DNA of 64,000 nt from Pseudomonas sp. PDM04 (GCF_014851765.1 NZ_JACVAI010000009.1:62001-126000); one strand, 5' to 3'. Counted from the first letter of the stretch, positions 8,427 to 17,228 are shown. Program-made: numbers and translations. The notes: generated by a model from the letters alone, not told the origin.

Positions 8427-9478
8427 ACGGTGATGTCTCCATTCATCAGTCGCGGCGAGAGTATGTCACGAGCCCGCTCAAGCTTAGCATTGTACTCTTC
8501 AAGTTTTTCAATTTGAGAGCGTATTGGTTGCACTTCTTTTAGAAAGCTTTCTAAAATTGGCGCTGCAGGAGTCAGTAGTTTTCTACTGTATGCCATGTCT
8601 CGATTTAGCCCAGGCACGGCCACATCTGTATTAATGAATCCCGCGTACTGAAGTGCATAGTAAAGATACAGATTGCTTTGTTCTTTGGATATAAAGTAAA
8701 CAGTATCGATTGGCCAAAATTCCTTTGGTGCCCAATATACCGCACCAACGTTACCCTTCCTGCCCACGATGATTCCAGGGCCTTCTACAAGATTTTTGTT
8801 GTGTGTCCCAACGACGCCACTTGAGCCATAAACAGAAACTGTACCCGCAATACGGTCATCCGCCTTTAATGCCTTTCCGTAGTTTAGGGTCAGAATGTCG
8901 CCAATTTTTTCTTTACCCCAGCCGTTTGGAATTCCATCTGTTATTTTTACGTGTTCGTGACCTGGGAAGCGAAGATAAATAAACCATTCCTTGAACAATA
9001 GCCGAGCTGCATCTTCAAGCAGCTGAATTCTTCGACGATTGTTTTCAATTAGTTCGTCATATGGGCTCAACAGATCCTCAATACTCTTCTGTAGCGAATC
9101 CGACTCCGCGTATGTGACTTTTCTTGCGTGAAGATCATTTCTATTTACACCAGGAACAGCTGCCTTGTCACTTTGCATGCCCTTTAATATGTTTTTTAAG
9201 AAATAGTGAATGTATTTTGGACGATTACCCTTGAAGTCCTTAACATACAAAGCTGTATTTAGCGGCCAGCAGTCTTGATCTACATAGTAGACCTCGCCTA
9301 ACGTACCATATCGACCGGTGACGACAGCGGGGGCCTTTGTTTTCGCTTCGTTGTGGTATCCAGTGATGCCAGACGACGAAACAACTGGAATGTCACCATC
9401 TACGCGAGAGTCATTTGGTAAGTCATACCCCCTCTTCAAGGTGATGACATCACCTAAAGTGGCATCCCTCCAAGTCAT
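8423..9478 (-). CDS. hsdS: Type I restriction-modification specificity subunit HsdS
   Basis: A protein of 351 residues with two target-recognition domains (about 1-130 and 175-310), each followed by a helical spacer (about 130-165 and 315-345; the second contains EEYNAKLERARDILSPRL). It chooses the bipartite DNA target for both methylation and cleavage. Both halves carry the TRD-type pattern of a Tyr/Gly-rich entry, GRYG or GRKG, then WPLNT or WPIDT. It is slightly shorter than most two-TRD HsdS proteins. The sequence is clearly richer in A/T than the flanking chromosome, as is common for exchanged specificity genes. Both neighbours overlap it by ATGA. Confidence 0.94.
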   Translation of the reverse strand: MTWRDATLGDVITLKRGYDLPNDSRVDGDIPVVSSSGITGYHNEAKTKAPAVVTGRYGTLGEVYYVDQDCWPLNTALYVKDFKGNRPKYIHYFLKNILKGMQSDKAAVPGVNRNDLHARKVTYAESDSLQKSIEDLLSPYDELIENNRRRIQLLEDAARLLFKEWFIYLRFPGHEHVKITDGIPNGWGKEKIGDILTLNYGKALKADDRIAGTVSVYGSSGVVGTHNKNLVEGPGIIVGRKGNVGAVYWAPKEFWPIDTVYFISKEQSNLYLYYALQYAGFINTDVAVPGLNRDMAYSRKLLTPAAPILESFLKEVQPIRSQIEKLEEYNAKLERARDILSPRLMNGDITV

Positions 9479-11628
9479 ATGCCCAGCTCCTCAAAATTAC
9501 TGGAAATTTTGGCCGCTAGTAAGATCGAATCCTCATTGAGCCCATTTAATTCAATGTGTATGTCTTTAAGGGCTTCTTCAAAATCAAAATCTTCGTCAAC
9601 TTCTTCGGGCGCGAATCCCACGTATCGCCCAGGAGCCAAACTCCAGTCGGCATCTTCGATATCCTTTCTGGATACCAGCTTTACCAAACCTTCCACATCG
9701 CGTAGCTCTCCCTCAGGAAAGCGTGAGAGCAGCCAGTGCGCCTGCTTGTAGAAATAGCGGACACGCTTCAATTGTTCTGCAACGGACTTTCTTGCAGTCT
9801 CCACAGCTTTCTTCAAGCTGGAACGACGGGTGCCATGAATACTTGCGTAATCCCAAAGCTCGCTATCTCTTGCAGCGTGCTCGCTTTCACACAGTTCAAT
9901 AAGCCATGTGCTAAGTTTGTATGCGTGGTCAATCAGTTTAACAAGATCCCGGCTTTTCTCTGCAAGATCTTTTAAGCAGACATCCTTCTCTGTGAAATCA
10001 AAAAGCTCCTTCGCCGTATCTCGCGAATTGGCTCCCCACCACTCATGCAGATCACTTTTCAAGATTTCAAAGCTAGACCAATCAGCGCAGACTTGTTCAA
10101 TAGCCGTCAATAATTGACCATGCAGAGTAACGTGAGGCTGGTCAGGCTCAGATTTTTTCTCTAACAGCTCCAGGAATGGGCTCATGGCCGAATAAAGTTG
10201 CTTAAGTGCAACAATAAAATCAGGCATCGGCTCCGTCATCAGAGCCTCTGATCGTTCACAGGCGTGTGCTTCAAAAAGCGTGTTATCAATGTAGCTAGTC
10301 ACAAGCTCAATAAAACGCTCGCTTTGCCCCCGATACAACCAGACAATTGCAGTCACATTTTTAAGGTGCTCAGGGCTAAAGTCGTATATCTTTCGCGAGA
10401 CTTTACGATAGATATTGCGCGCATCAAGCATCAGCACTTTGTCCAGATGCTCTTTGGGCTTATCCTTGTTAAGGAACCAGAGCTGACAAGGTACGCTACG
10501 CGTATAGAAAAAGTTGCCACGGATGTCGATCATGGCATCGACATGACCTGTTTTCACAAGCTGCTCGCGCACCTTTGCATCTTCTCGCCCCGCGCTTGAA
10601 GCTTGCGAGGACATGACAAAGCCAGCTCGCCCGTTATCATTTAAGTAACTATAAAAGTACTGAACCCAGAGATAGTTCGCATTGTGAACTTTCTTGGTTT
10701 TGTTGATGCCAGGAATACCAAATGGCAGGCGGGGATCATTCTTAATTTTCTCAGCATCTACCTCGTCCACGTTGAAGGGCGGGTTCGCCATAACATAATC
10801 GACGTTGCCCCAGAGTTTTTCATGAGGATCGTTATAGTAGGTAATGGCCTGCTCGCCGCCGACAACATTACCTTCAAGACCATGAACCGCGAGGTTCATT
10901 TTGCACAGACGAGTCGTTACACGATTCTTCTCATGGCCGAAGAAGGTGAGTTTGTTCGGATCGTCTTTATGGACTTCCAGGAAGTGAGCGCTTTGCACGA
11001 ACATGCCGCCAGAGCCGCACGCCGGGTCAAATACGATGCCGTGATCGGGCTCCAGAACGTTGGTGATGAGCTGCACTAAAGACACAGGGGTAAAGAACTC
11101 TCCGCCGTCATGCGCCCCTTGGTCGGCAAACTCGGTAAGGAAGTATTCGTAGATGCGACCGAAAATGTCCCCGGTAGCCTTCTTCAGCTCGTCTGGGTTT
11201 AAGGTCCGCAAGAGCTGGCCGAGAACGTCGTTCGGGATGCTGCGATACTCGTTCTTAGGCAGCTGGCCAGCCAGGTTGGCATAATCCTTCTCAATGGACT
11301 CCATTGCCTTGATGATGGCTTCGGCTCGGTCATCGGCGTCAGTCAGCGCTACAAGGGCGTCAAATTCGGCCTTAGGGTTGAGGAAAATTGCCCCTTTCTG
11401 CGAAAAATCTTCCTTCGTGAGCTCACGGGTCTTGCCGCCCCTGCTCGGCAAACTCGCAACGATTTGGTCCTTTACGGCGAGGAAGCGGCTGTAGGCGTGA
11501 CGCAGAAAAATCAGGCCCATCACGGGCAGGAAGTATTCGTTGCTGGCTAGTTCAGAGTTGCTACGGAGGGTGTCTGCCGCCTTCCAAAGCCGTCTTTCAA
11601 TTGCCTCGATGTTCTCTAACTGAGCCAA
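9475..11628 (-). CDS. hsdM: Type I restriction-modification methyltransferase HsdM
   Basis: A protein of 717 residues. It methylates adenine N6 using S-adenosylmethionine and forms the M2S core that also recruits HsdR. The N-terminal helical domain (about 1-140) is followed by the methylase fold with motif I DPACGSG (201-207) and catalytic motif IV NPPF (282-285). Roughly 200 residues after about 500 form an added helical and acidic tail not found in the shorter HsdM proteins. The likely start is TTG at 11628, because AAGGA lies 7 bp before it and the nearby ATG is out of frame. It is the first gene of the operon, so methylase is made before nuclease. Confidence 0.95.
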   Translation of the reverse strand: MAQLENIEAIERRLWKAADTLRSNSELASNEYFLPVMGLIFLRHAYSRFLAVKDQIVASLPSRGGKTRELTKEDFSQKGAIFLNPKAEFDALVALTDADDRAEAIIKAMESIEKDYANLAGQLPKNEYRSIPNDVLGQLLRTLNPDELKKATGDIFGRIYEYFLTEFADQGAHDGGEFFTPVSLVQLITNVLEPDHGIVFDPACGSGGMFVQSAHFLEVHKDDPNKLTFFGHEKNRVTTRLCKMNLAVHGLEGNVVGGEQAITYYNDPHEKLWGNVDYVMANPPFNVDEVDAEKIKNDPRLPFGIPGINKTKKVHNANYLWVQYFYSYLNDNGRAGFVMSSQASSAGREDAKVREQLVKTGHVDAMIDIRGNFFYTRSVPCQLWFLNKDKPKEHLDKVLMLDARNIYRKVSRKIYDFSPEHLKNVTAIVWLYRGQSERFIELVTSYIDNTLFEAHACERSEALMTEPMPDFIVALKQLYSAMSPFLELLEKKSEPDQPHVTLHGQLLTAIEQVCADWSSFEILKSDLHEWWGANSRDTAKELFDFTEKDVCLKDLAEKSRDLVKLIDHAYKLSTWLIELCESEHAARDSELWDYASIHGTRRSSLKKAVETARKSVAEQLKRVRYFYKQAHWLLSRFPEGELRDVEGLVKLVSRKDIEDADWSLAPGRYVGFAPEEVDEDFDFEEALKDIHIELNGLNEDSILLAAKISSNFEELGI

Positions 11629-11974
11629 AACAGCATCCTTTTAATAACACGGGTATGAGGACAGCTCACAGCGCTCCCGGCCTTCGAAGCCGCTTGGAGC
11701 ACCAATCCTCAAGTAAGCAACGATTCTAGTTTCTTAGGCCATGTTTTGATAGCCAGCACTATGGCCAGCAAACGAATGGTTAGGAGGGGCCTCATATGGG
11801 GGCGTGGGTTACGAGGATGGTTTGGAAAGACTCATGGCTCACCGCCTGAGTGTTAGTGAGATATAGCAATCTACCTAAACGCTATCTCGTCCAACCATGA
11901 ATTGAGCACTACATATCTTCTTCCGTGCTGCAACAGCTCTAGGTCGCTTCCAGGGGATGAGGCTAGCAATCTCA
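11629..11974. other. Upstream region of the hsd operon, no gene recognised
   Basis: About 345 bp that must hold the hsdM promoter (minus strand). A plus-strand AGGAGG followed by a 17-codon frame near 11795 is noted but not called. No repeats or terminator with a T-run were found. Confidence 0.4.
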
Positions 11975-12247
11975 TCAACGCAATGACGAGGTGCGTCCCA
12001 TGCGGCTCCAGATCAATCGTGCAGTAAGCCGATAGTAATACAACGTTGTATTCGCGCGGCCTTCTAGATAGAAAGCCAGAAACCATCGCACATGCTTAAC
12101 CTGCCAAACCCACGGATTTTCGCGCTGCCACCGCTTTTGAATAGCCACATGCATAATCCGGGCTTGCCGCAGATGGCGTTGCTGCGTAGCAGTCGAGCCA
12201 GTCAATACGCCACTCAGGAAAAGCGCCATATCGAATGGCTTGGTCAT
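11975..12247 (-). CDS. Small basic protein coupled to the second recombinase
   Basis: A protein of 90 residues, rich in Arg, Trp and Tyr, with a helical N-terminus (MTKPFDMALFLSGVL) and a pattern ending YYYRLTARLI. Its start overlaps the stop of the upstream recombinase gene as ATGA, so it is translated with it. I recall similar small proteins at this position in other Pseudomonas islands, but know no function. It may be a recombination accessory factor, which is inference. Confidence 0.6.
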   Translation of the reverse strand: MTKPFDMALFLSGVLTGSTATQQRHLRQARIMHVAIQKRWQRENPWVWQVKHVRWFLAFYLEGRANTTLYYYRLTARLIWSRMGRTSSLR

Positions 12248-13233
12248 GCCCGACCTCCAATATATGCTGATACCACGTCGATTCGGTGATGTCCGAGCTC
12301 AAAACTGATCTGTTGGCGCGCCTGTCGAGCAAGGTCGTGATCAACGCGATAACAGTGGCCACCACTAACCGGTGCGGGGTGACCCGTAAGTTGCTTGTAC
12401 CGTTCGCAAGCGTAAGCCGCTCTTAGTTCATGAAAGCCTTTCAGCCCTTGTTCGTGCAGTGTTTTACGCGCAGGGCACACGGTCTGTTGCAAGAACGTTG
12501 CGTAGCTTTCGTCTCGAGCCAGCAAGTTACGGCTGCCGGTTGGTGACGCATTTCGAGCGAACTGTAGCGCCGCCTTCACTTCTTCATTGGCCACGACCCA
12601 GCGTGGTGCCGAAGCTCCGGACCTGCCACCTTTGGTACCGTCCTGAATATTGATGCGGCCCAAGCACTCAGCCTCACGCTGCAAGCGTAGCAAGTCAGCC
12701 AGGATCGCTTCGCGTAGGCGCATGCCGGTTGCGCGGGCCAAGCAGACAATCGCGGCTACGCGGTGGTGTTGCTGTTCGCGAAGCGCTTCAATCACTCGAT
12801 TCAGTTGTTGGTGGTCTTGGCCATTCGGTGCTCGGGTGCGTACGCTTGATCGCTGCATGCTGAGTGCTCTGCTCGGGCTGGCGATCTTCACGTGCTGATC
12901 ACCGCGTAGCGCGGCGAGGGTACGGTTGACGCTGCTTAGACGGTTCAGCGCGGTGGCGATGCAGATTTCACCTTGTTGGATTTGCAGGCGCAGATGTGCG
13001 GCGTAACTGTGCAAGGTACAGCGATCTATCCGGCGAGCATCGTTGTAACCTGGGCCGTCCGTAGACCGACACCATTTCACAAACGCCTGCCAGCGATCAC
13101 TGTGTGCTTTGACCGTAGCGAAGTGTCCGCCGGCAAACATATCCTTCAACGCTTGTGGGCCGGCATAGCTGAGCTGACGGCCATAGCCAAAGTTGCGCCC
13201 ATCACGCCGGCCGACCAATGCCATCGGCTTCAC
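12244..13233 (-). CDS. Integrase domain-containing tyrosine recombinase
   Basis: A protein of 329 residues. An N-terminal SAM-like DNA-binding segment (about 35-115) precedes a catalytic domain with Arg172 (ATGMRLREA), His268-x-x-Arg271 (FHELR), His315/316 and Tyr324 (SAYIGG). This is the full tyrosine-recombinase tetrad, of the Integrase_1 type rather than the P4 type. It lies in the core module of the element, away from the attachment site, so it is less likely than the 15819-17075 integrase to make the ssrA insertion. It could act in resolution or transfer. Its start overlaps the preceding small gene by about 32 bp. Confidence 0.85.
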   Translation of the reverse strand: MKPMALVGRRDGRNFGYGRQLSYAGPQALKDMFAGGHFATVKAHSDRWQAFVKWCRSTDGPGYNDARRIDRCTLHSYAAHLRLQIQQGEICIATALNRLSSVNRTLAALRGDQHVKIASPSRALSMQRSSVRTRAPNGQDHQQLNRVIEALREQQHHRVAAIVCLARATGMRLREAILADLLRLQREAECLGRINIQDGTKGGRSGASAPRWVVANEEVKAALQFARNASPTGSRNLLARDESYATFLQQTVCPARKTLHEQGLKGFHELRAAYACERYKQLTGHPAPVSGGHCYRVDHDLARQARQQISFELGHHRIDVVSAYIGGRA

Positions 13234-13561
13234 CGTTTTCCGTGTCTTGCAGAAAGCGCAGCACCGCTTTCCAGTGGGCGCTGATCTTGTCCGTCTGATG
13301 CCAATGTGTGGGACGAATAATCAGGGCGTTTTGCTGATGCCGGAGCATTGCTCCCTCTTCGCGCAGTTGGTGGATCAGTTGGCCGATGTCGACAGGCCCT
13401 AAGACGGGTGTGGCGACAACGGCGACAGTGGCGACAACCCTTGTAGTTGCTGCTCTGAAGCTTGGCGACAAGGCGGCGACGGAAGTGGCGACACTCCGCA
13501 ATGCAGGTCGTGTCTGATGCTGTGCCTGGTAACGGCGCACCGCGTCATTGAGGCGGAACAT
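13202..13561 (-). CDS. Small protein with TubC-docking-like C-terminus
   Basis: A protein of 119 residues. The start MFRLNDAVRRYQAQH is helical; the middle (about 25-55) is Val/Ala/Thr-rich and is encoded by repeated GTCGCC-type codons. The C-terminal part (about 57-105, IGQLIHQLREEGAML...LRFLQ) resembles the N-terminal docking fold of TubC-type proteins, also seen in small island proteins. It overlaps the end of the DUF3987 gene and the start of the recombinase gene, so the three are one transcript. It may be a protein-protein adaptor. The similarity is by eye. Confidence 0.6.
   Translation of the reverse strand: MFRLNDAVRRYQAQHQTRPALRSVATSVAALSPSFRAATTRVVATVAVVATPVLGPVDIGQLIHQLREEGAMLRHQQNALIIRPTHWHQTDKISAHWKAVLRFLQDTENGEADGIGRPA
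13412..13493. repeat. Cluster of GGCGACA repeats
   Basis: GGCGACA occurs at 13412, 13421, 13430, 13464 and 13487, with GGCGACG at 13475: six units in 82 bp, inside the TubC-like gene. A second cluster lies at 15731-15797. Either coding bias for Val-Ala-Thr or an iteron-like binding array could explain it. Confidence 0.4.
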
Positions 13562-14912
13562 GGCGCACCTCGAAGGTCTTTCCGTCAGGAGAGTCCAGCC
13601 AGCTATGTGAGATCAATTCGACCAGCAGCGTAATTGCGTGATGACTGCTCTTGCGGGCAAAGCGGGGGCCATTGCGGTTGAGGTCGCGGACGGTGAATTG
13701 GGTCCAGCCTTTTTGCGTTAGCCAGCGTAATAGTCGATCTGCCTCCTCGCGTAACGTGTTGATGGGCTCTTGCTCCGTCAGGCGCTGGATTTCGGCCAGG
13801 TAGTAATCCATCAGCGTCGAGGCGCGCTGGATATGGGGTTCGTCCACTACATGCGCGTCTTCAATCACCGCCAATACCCCGGCGATACGCAGTACGTTGG
13901 CGGCTGCTTTCCCCGCGACGGATTGAACGCCGGACAGCTCGCCAAACTCACCAGATTGGCATTCAATGGTGTCGTGAATATCGATCCAGGCAGTGCGCGC
14001 TCTGGATGTCAGTTCCAGCCTGTCAGGGTTAAGTGAGCCGTCGTTGTGTAGCGACATCGGCTTATCCAACAGAGCGGTAATGCGCGCTTGATAGCGCTGG
14101 ATCTTGGCATCTCGCGTCAGGTCGACGGCCTTGTACAAGCGCCGCCCCACCAGGCGCTCGGGCCAACTGATCAGGCAGCGCCCAAGAATGCCTTGGCCGT
14201 TGATCATTCGATCTGTGAGTAGCTGGTTGGCCAGGTAAGGTTGCAGCATCAGATGCAGACTGAGACGGCGATCATAAGCTCGTAGGCTTTCGCCAGGCAT
14301 GGAGCGCGCCCGGTCGATGGGGCTGCCATCCCAGAGCGTTGACAGGGTGGTGATGGCCTTGAGTTGGTTCTCTTTGCTCATCGTGCTGCTGCCCAAAAAC
14401 TGGCCGCCCTCATCGTTGAATAACCCCATGCTGGGCAAGCCCTGGCATAGGTTTTTGATCAGCGCCTCAATGGTGGGCTCGGCAATGATCAACCTAGGCG
14501 GCACGGGGTCGGATAACTCACGAGCGTCGTGCTTTCCTCGAATGGCGGCGCGATTGGCTTTCAGTTGCTCCAAGTACAGCATCCACTGCCGTCGCTCCCA
14601 CTCACGCGCAGCCGCCAGCGCAAGATGATCCACTGCGCTTTTCCGATCACCCGACGATGCCACCGTCAGCATGTACAGGGACAACGGATAAACACGGCCA
14701 TCGAGATGCACATTGGCGTGCGACTGGGCCACCAGGGCGGCAGTGGCCAACACCGATTGCGCAGCCATGGCGCAGGGCACGCCGATCACCTCGGCCATGC
14801 GTTCGACGGCTGGCCCTAAGATCTGTCCCAACGCTTCGACTGGATACGCAAGCGGCTCGGGCCGGTATTCCAGCAGCGGCTGTGGCAGGTCGAACACTTC
14901 GCACAATTGCAT
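13545..14912 (-). CDS. YfjI-like DUF3987 protein
   Basis: A protein of 455 residues of the DUF3987/YfjI type found in P4-like prophages and islands. Visible family features are the N-terminal helical part with PCAMAAQSVLATAALVAQ and VYPLSLYMLTVASSGDRKSA (a P-loop-like turn near 90), and FNDEGGQF near 164. A role in element replication is suspected for the family but not proven. AGGAG lies 7 bp before the ATG at 14912 and only 1 bp before the one at 14918, so the shorter form is preferred. It heads the operon with the TubC-like protein and the recombinase. Confidence 0.85.
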   Translation of the reverse strand: MQLCEVFDLPQPLLEYRPEPLAYPVEALGQILGPAVERMAEVIGVPCAMAAQSVLATAALVAQSHANVHLDGRVYPLSLYMLTVASSGDRKSAVDHLALAAAREWERRQWMLYLEQLKANRAAIRGKHDARELSDPVPPRLIIAEPTIEALIKNLCQGLPSMGLFNDEGGQFLGSSTMSKENQLKAITTLSTLWDGSPIDRARSMPGESLRAYDRRLSLHLMLQPYLANQLLTDRMINGQGILGRCLISWPERLVGRRLYKAVDLTRDAKIQRYQARITALLDKPMSLHNDGSLNPDRLELTSRARTAWIDIHDTIECQSGEFGELSGVQSVAGKAAANVLRIAGVLAVIEDAHVVDEPHIQRASTLMDYYLAEIQRLTEQEPINTLREEADRLLRWLTQKGWTQFTVRDLNRNGPRFARKSSHHAITLLVELISHSWLDSPDGKTFEVRHVPPQ

Positions 14913-15330
14913 CGTCATTCTCCTGGTGCTTCGAATTTCCCCCTCACTCTCCCCGCCACGGTTGTTGAGTGTTATCAGGGATCAAGGCCCCTGCAGCCTG
15001 TGAGGGTTGTCCACTTACACGGGACGGGCGGCTCTTTACGACCGGGAGCTTGGGCATCTCATGATCTGGCCTCCTGAGCACCGATAGCGGTGGGCGGGTG
15101 GAGGCTGCGTTGGCTGACGAGACCAGCGCCGCGAGATCCTGAGTCTGTTGCAGGCAGTGATGCGATAACCGGGGCGTGCCTGACTGTCAGTCAGGTGCAG
15201 TCCATTCCGTGGGCTGCGGCACCATCATCTGCATTGCTGCTACGGGTGACATCGGGGTTTGTCACGCCGATTGTCACAGGGACAAATGCTGCAATGTGTT
15301 GCCCGGCAAGGGCTGCGGCAGTGATTTCGG

Positions 15331-15363
15331 CGCCCGTCTCTTTCCTGGAGAAAGAGACGGGCG
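15331..15363. repeat. Perfect 13-bp inverted repeat
   Basis: CGCCCGTCTCTTT, a 7-nt loop, then AAAGAGACGGGCG. No T-run follows on either strand, so it is a structural or binding element rather than a standard terminator. Confidence 0.65.
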
Positions 15364-15652
15364 TGGGCTGCCGCATTTGCACTGTGGATAAGTTGGCTTC
15401 GATCACGTTGGGCGTGACTGCGCGCCTAATTGGAAGCAAGCGCGCATGGGCTGGGACCACCACTGTAGGGCGTAGCCTTAAAGGTCCCTGGCTACCTGGG
15501 CAATGCTGTCGATGACAGCGCTGTACGGCTCTGGTGTAACGCGTGCTCGAAGGGTGGTCAACTGGGGGGGCGGTGGGCTATTTAGGCGTTGGACGTGCGT
15601 GGAAGAAGGTGGCCTTGAATGGACGATTGGCCGTTCGTCGGTTTTTAAAGTG

Positions 15653-15697
15653 AGCCCCTGAGGACGGGAAGGCGAAGCCTTCCTGCCCTCAGGGGCT
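15653..15697. repeat. Long hairpin with 21-bp arms
   Basis: Arms of 21 bp (AGCCCCTGAGG... and ...CCCTCAGGGGCT) with two imperfect positions and a 3-nt GAA loop. There is no clean T-run. It lies between the integrase and DUF3987 genes, which both run on the minus strand. Confidence 0.65.
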
Positions 15698-15730
15698 GGG
15701 CGTTAAAAGCTTATGGGCGATGCAGATGGT

Positions 15731-15797
15731 GGCGACTGTCGCCACGTTGTCGCCATACGAAGGATCGCTAAATACGTGGGATGTCGCCAGTGTCGCC
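15731..15797. repeat. Second cluster of TGTCGCC/GGCGACT repeats
   Basis: GGCGACT at 15731 and TGTCGCC at 15737, 15748, 15782 and 15791: five units in 67 bp of non-coding DNA just past the integrase stop. The motif is the same as in 13412-13493, on the opposite strand. Confidence 0.45.
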
Positions 15798-15818
15798 GCC
15801 TTCGCCAGCAGGAACTGA

Positions 15819-17075
15819 TTAACGAAACGGGATGACGTTCCCGTTTTTGTTTTCATGAATGGCCGTCACCGACAAATTGCCGGTGGCGGCTTTTTGAATG
15901 TATTCGCTCCACCAAGTCATCATCGGGCGTCTTCGCTCGATGTAGTCCGCTCGGTTGTACGCGCTTCGGACTTCGTCTTTGTCGACATGGGCGAGTGCGA
16001 CTTCAATTAACTCCGGGTCCCATCCATGTTCGTTGAGGATGGTGCTGGCCATTGATCGCAGGCCGTGGCTGACCAACCGATCCTGGAAGCCCATACGCTT
16101 TAATGCCATGTTTGCGGTCTGGCTGTTTGCGTGGGTACGCGGATTTCGGTCGGCCGGAAATACGTGTTCCCGGTGGCCGCTGTAGGGCTTGAGTGTCTCT
16201 AGCAGCGCGAGCGTCTGGTCGCTTAGGGGGATGGGGTGCACACGGCGTTTTTTCATGCGCTCCTTTGGGATGGTCCAGATGCGTTTCTCGAAATCTATTT
16301 CTGCCCAGGTCGTCCCGGCAGCCTCGGCAGGGCGGGTCATAGTGTGCAGTTGCCATTCGATCAGGCAGCGGGTGATGCGTTTGATACTGGCGTTGGCAAT
16401 CGCCAGCATAAGGTCGGGTAGTTCTTCGGGAGGAAGTGCCGGCATGTTTTGTTTTTGCGGTTTCTTGAAGGCTGACCGAATGCCACTGAGCGGGTTCGCA
16501 AAGATCAGCCCGCAGTTGACGCCGTAGGCCATGATTTCGTTGAGACGTTGGGAAAGTCGCTTGACCGTCTCCAGGCTGCCTTTGGCCTCGATCGGGCGTA
16601 GGAGCTTGATGATCATGGGGGCGGTGATGTCTGCAAGGGGTGCGGCTTTGAGGCTGGGGAAAACATGCAGCGTGAGTGAGCGCCAGATGTCTTCGGCGTA
16701 GGCCGTTGTGACGGAGTGTTTTTTCAGTTCGAACCAGGCGGTGGCCACCTTCTCGAATGTGTGTTCGGTCTTCGCCAGCTTGGCTTGCCTGAGCTCATCG
16801 CGGTGAGCCTTGGGATCAATGCCTAGCGCCAGTAGTTCACGTGCTTCTTGAGCTTTCTTTCTGGCGTTCGCCAACGAGAGAGCCGGGTAAGGGCCCAGAG
16901 CCATATTGAGGCGGTTTTTGGTTACCGGCTCGCGATAGTTGAAATTCCATATCATCGAGCCACTGGCTCTGACCCTGAGTTGAAGGCCGTCACCGTCAGT
17001 GAGAACGAAGTCTTTTCCTGTTGCCTTGACTGCCTTGAGTTGGCGGTCTGAGAGGCGGGTTGCATTAGTAGGCAT
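15819..17075 (-). CDS. P4-type tyrosine integrase of the ssrA-inserted element
   Basis: A protein of 418 residues with the N-terminal DUF4102 domain (about 1-90), an SAM-like core-binding domain (about 100-200) and a catalytic domain with Arg248 (TMTRPAE), His337-x-x-Arg340 (HGLRS), His363 and nucleophile Tyr373 (SAYNRADY). It integrates and excises the element at the ssrA 3' end. The frame opens further upstream to 17210, but GGAGGTAG lies just before the ATG at 17075 and the protein then starts where the family does. It lies within 190 bp of the ssrA core, the usual place for such a gene, and appears intact. Confidence 0.95.
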   Translation of the reverse strand: MPTNATRLSDRQLKAVKATGKDFVLTDGDGLQLRVRASGSMIWNFNYREPVTKNRLNMALGPYPALSLANARKKAQEARELLALGIDPKAHRDELRQAKLAKTEHTFEKVATAWFELKKHSVTTAYAEDIWRSLTLHVFPSLKAAPLADITAPMIIKLLRPIEAKGSLETVKRLSQRLNEIMAYGVNCGLIFANPLSGIRSAFKKPQKQNMPALPPEELPDLMLAIANASIKRITRCLIEWQLHTMTRPAEAAGTTWAEIDFEKRIWTIPKERMKKRRVHPIPLSDQTLALLETLKPYSGHREHVFPADRNPRTHANSQTANMALKRMGFQDRLVSHGLRSMASTILNEHGWDPELIEVALAHVDKDEVRSAYNRADYIERRRPMMTWWSEYIQKAATGNLSVTAIHENKNGNVIPFR

Positions 17076-17099
17076 GAGAGCTACCTCCGACACCGTTTT

Positions 17100-17149
17100 G
17101 GTATCCCAAAAATAGCACCGGTGAGGCCGGGATACCAAATGGGATACCA
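17100..17149. repeat. GGATACC repeats at the integrase end (putative arm sites)
   Basis: GGATACCA starts at 17130 and 17142, 12 bp apart, with an inverted copy GGTATCC at 17100. They lie between the integrase start and the ssrA core, about 139 and 127 bp from it, the expected position for integrase arm sites that would also allow autoregulation of int. Confidence 0.45.
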
Positions 17150-17228
17150 AAACGCGTGGAACTCTAAATTCTTCTACGGAAGCTAATGGCCCTGAAACCC
17201 TTGATTTCAATGGATTTCAGGCACAAAA

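Larger units (their letters stand above)
14919..15818. other. 900-bp gene-poor region with hairpins and repeats
   Basis: Open frames of 90-141 codons exist here on both strands (for example 15090-15515 plus and 15191-15463 minus) but none has a convincing start site or recognisable protein. It holds two long hairpins (15331-15363, 15653-15697) and the second GGCGACA/TGTCGCC cluster. I see no AlpA-type regulator, although one is often found here in related elements. Confidence 0.5.

Noticed and set aside
11871..12086. Minus-strand frame of 71 codons overlapping the small coupled gene
   Set aside because: It is in a different frame from the better-supported 90-residue gene and has no start site of its own.
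15090..15515. Plus-strand frame of 141 codons in the gene-poor part of the element
   Set aside because: No ribosome-binding site or family resemblance, and a 13-bp hairpin runs through it.
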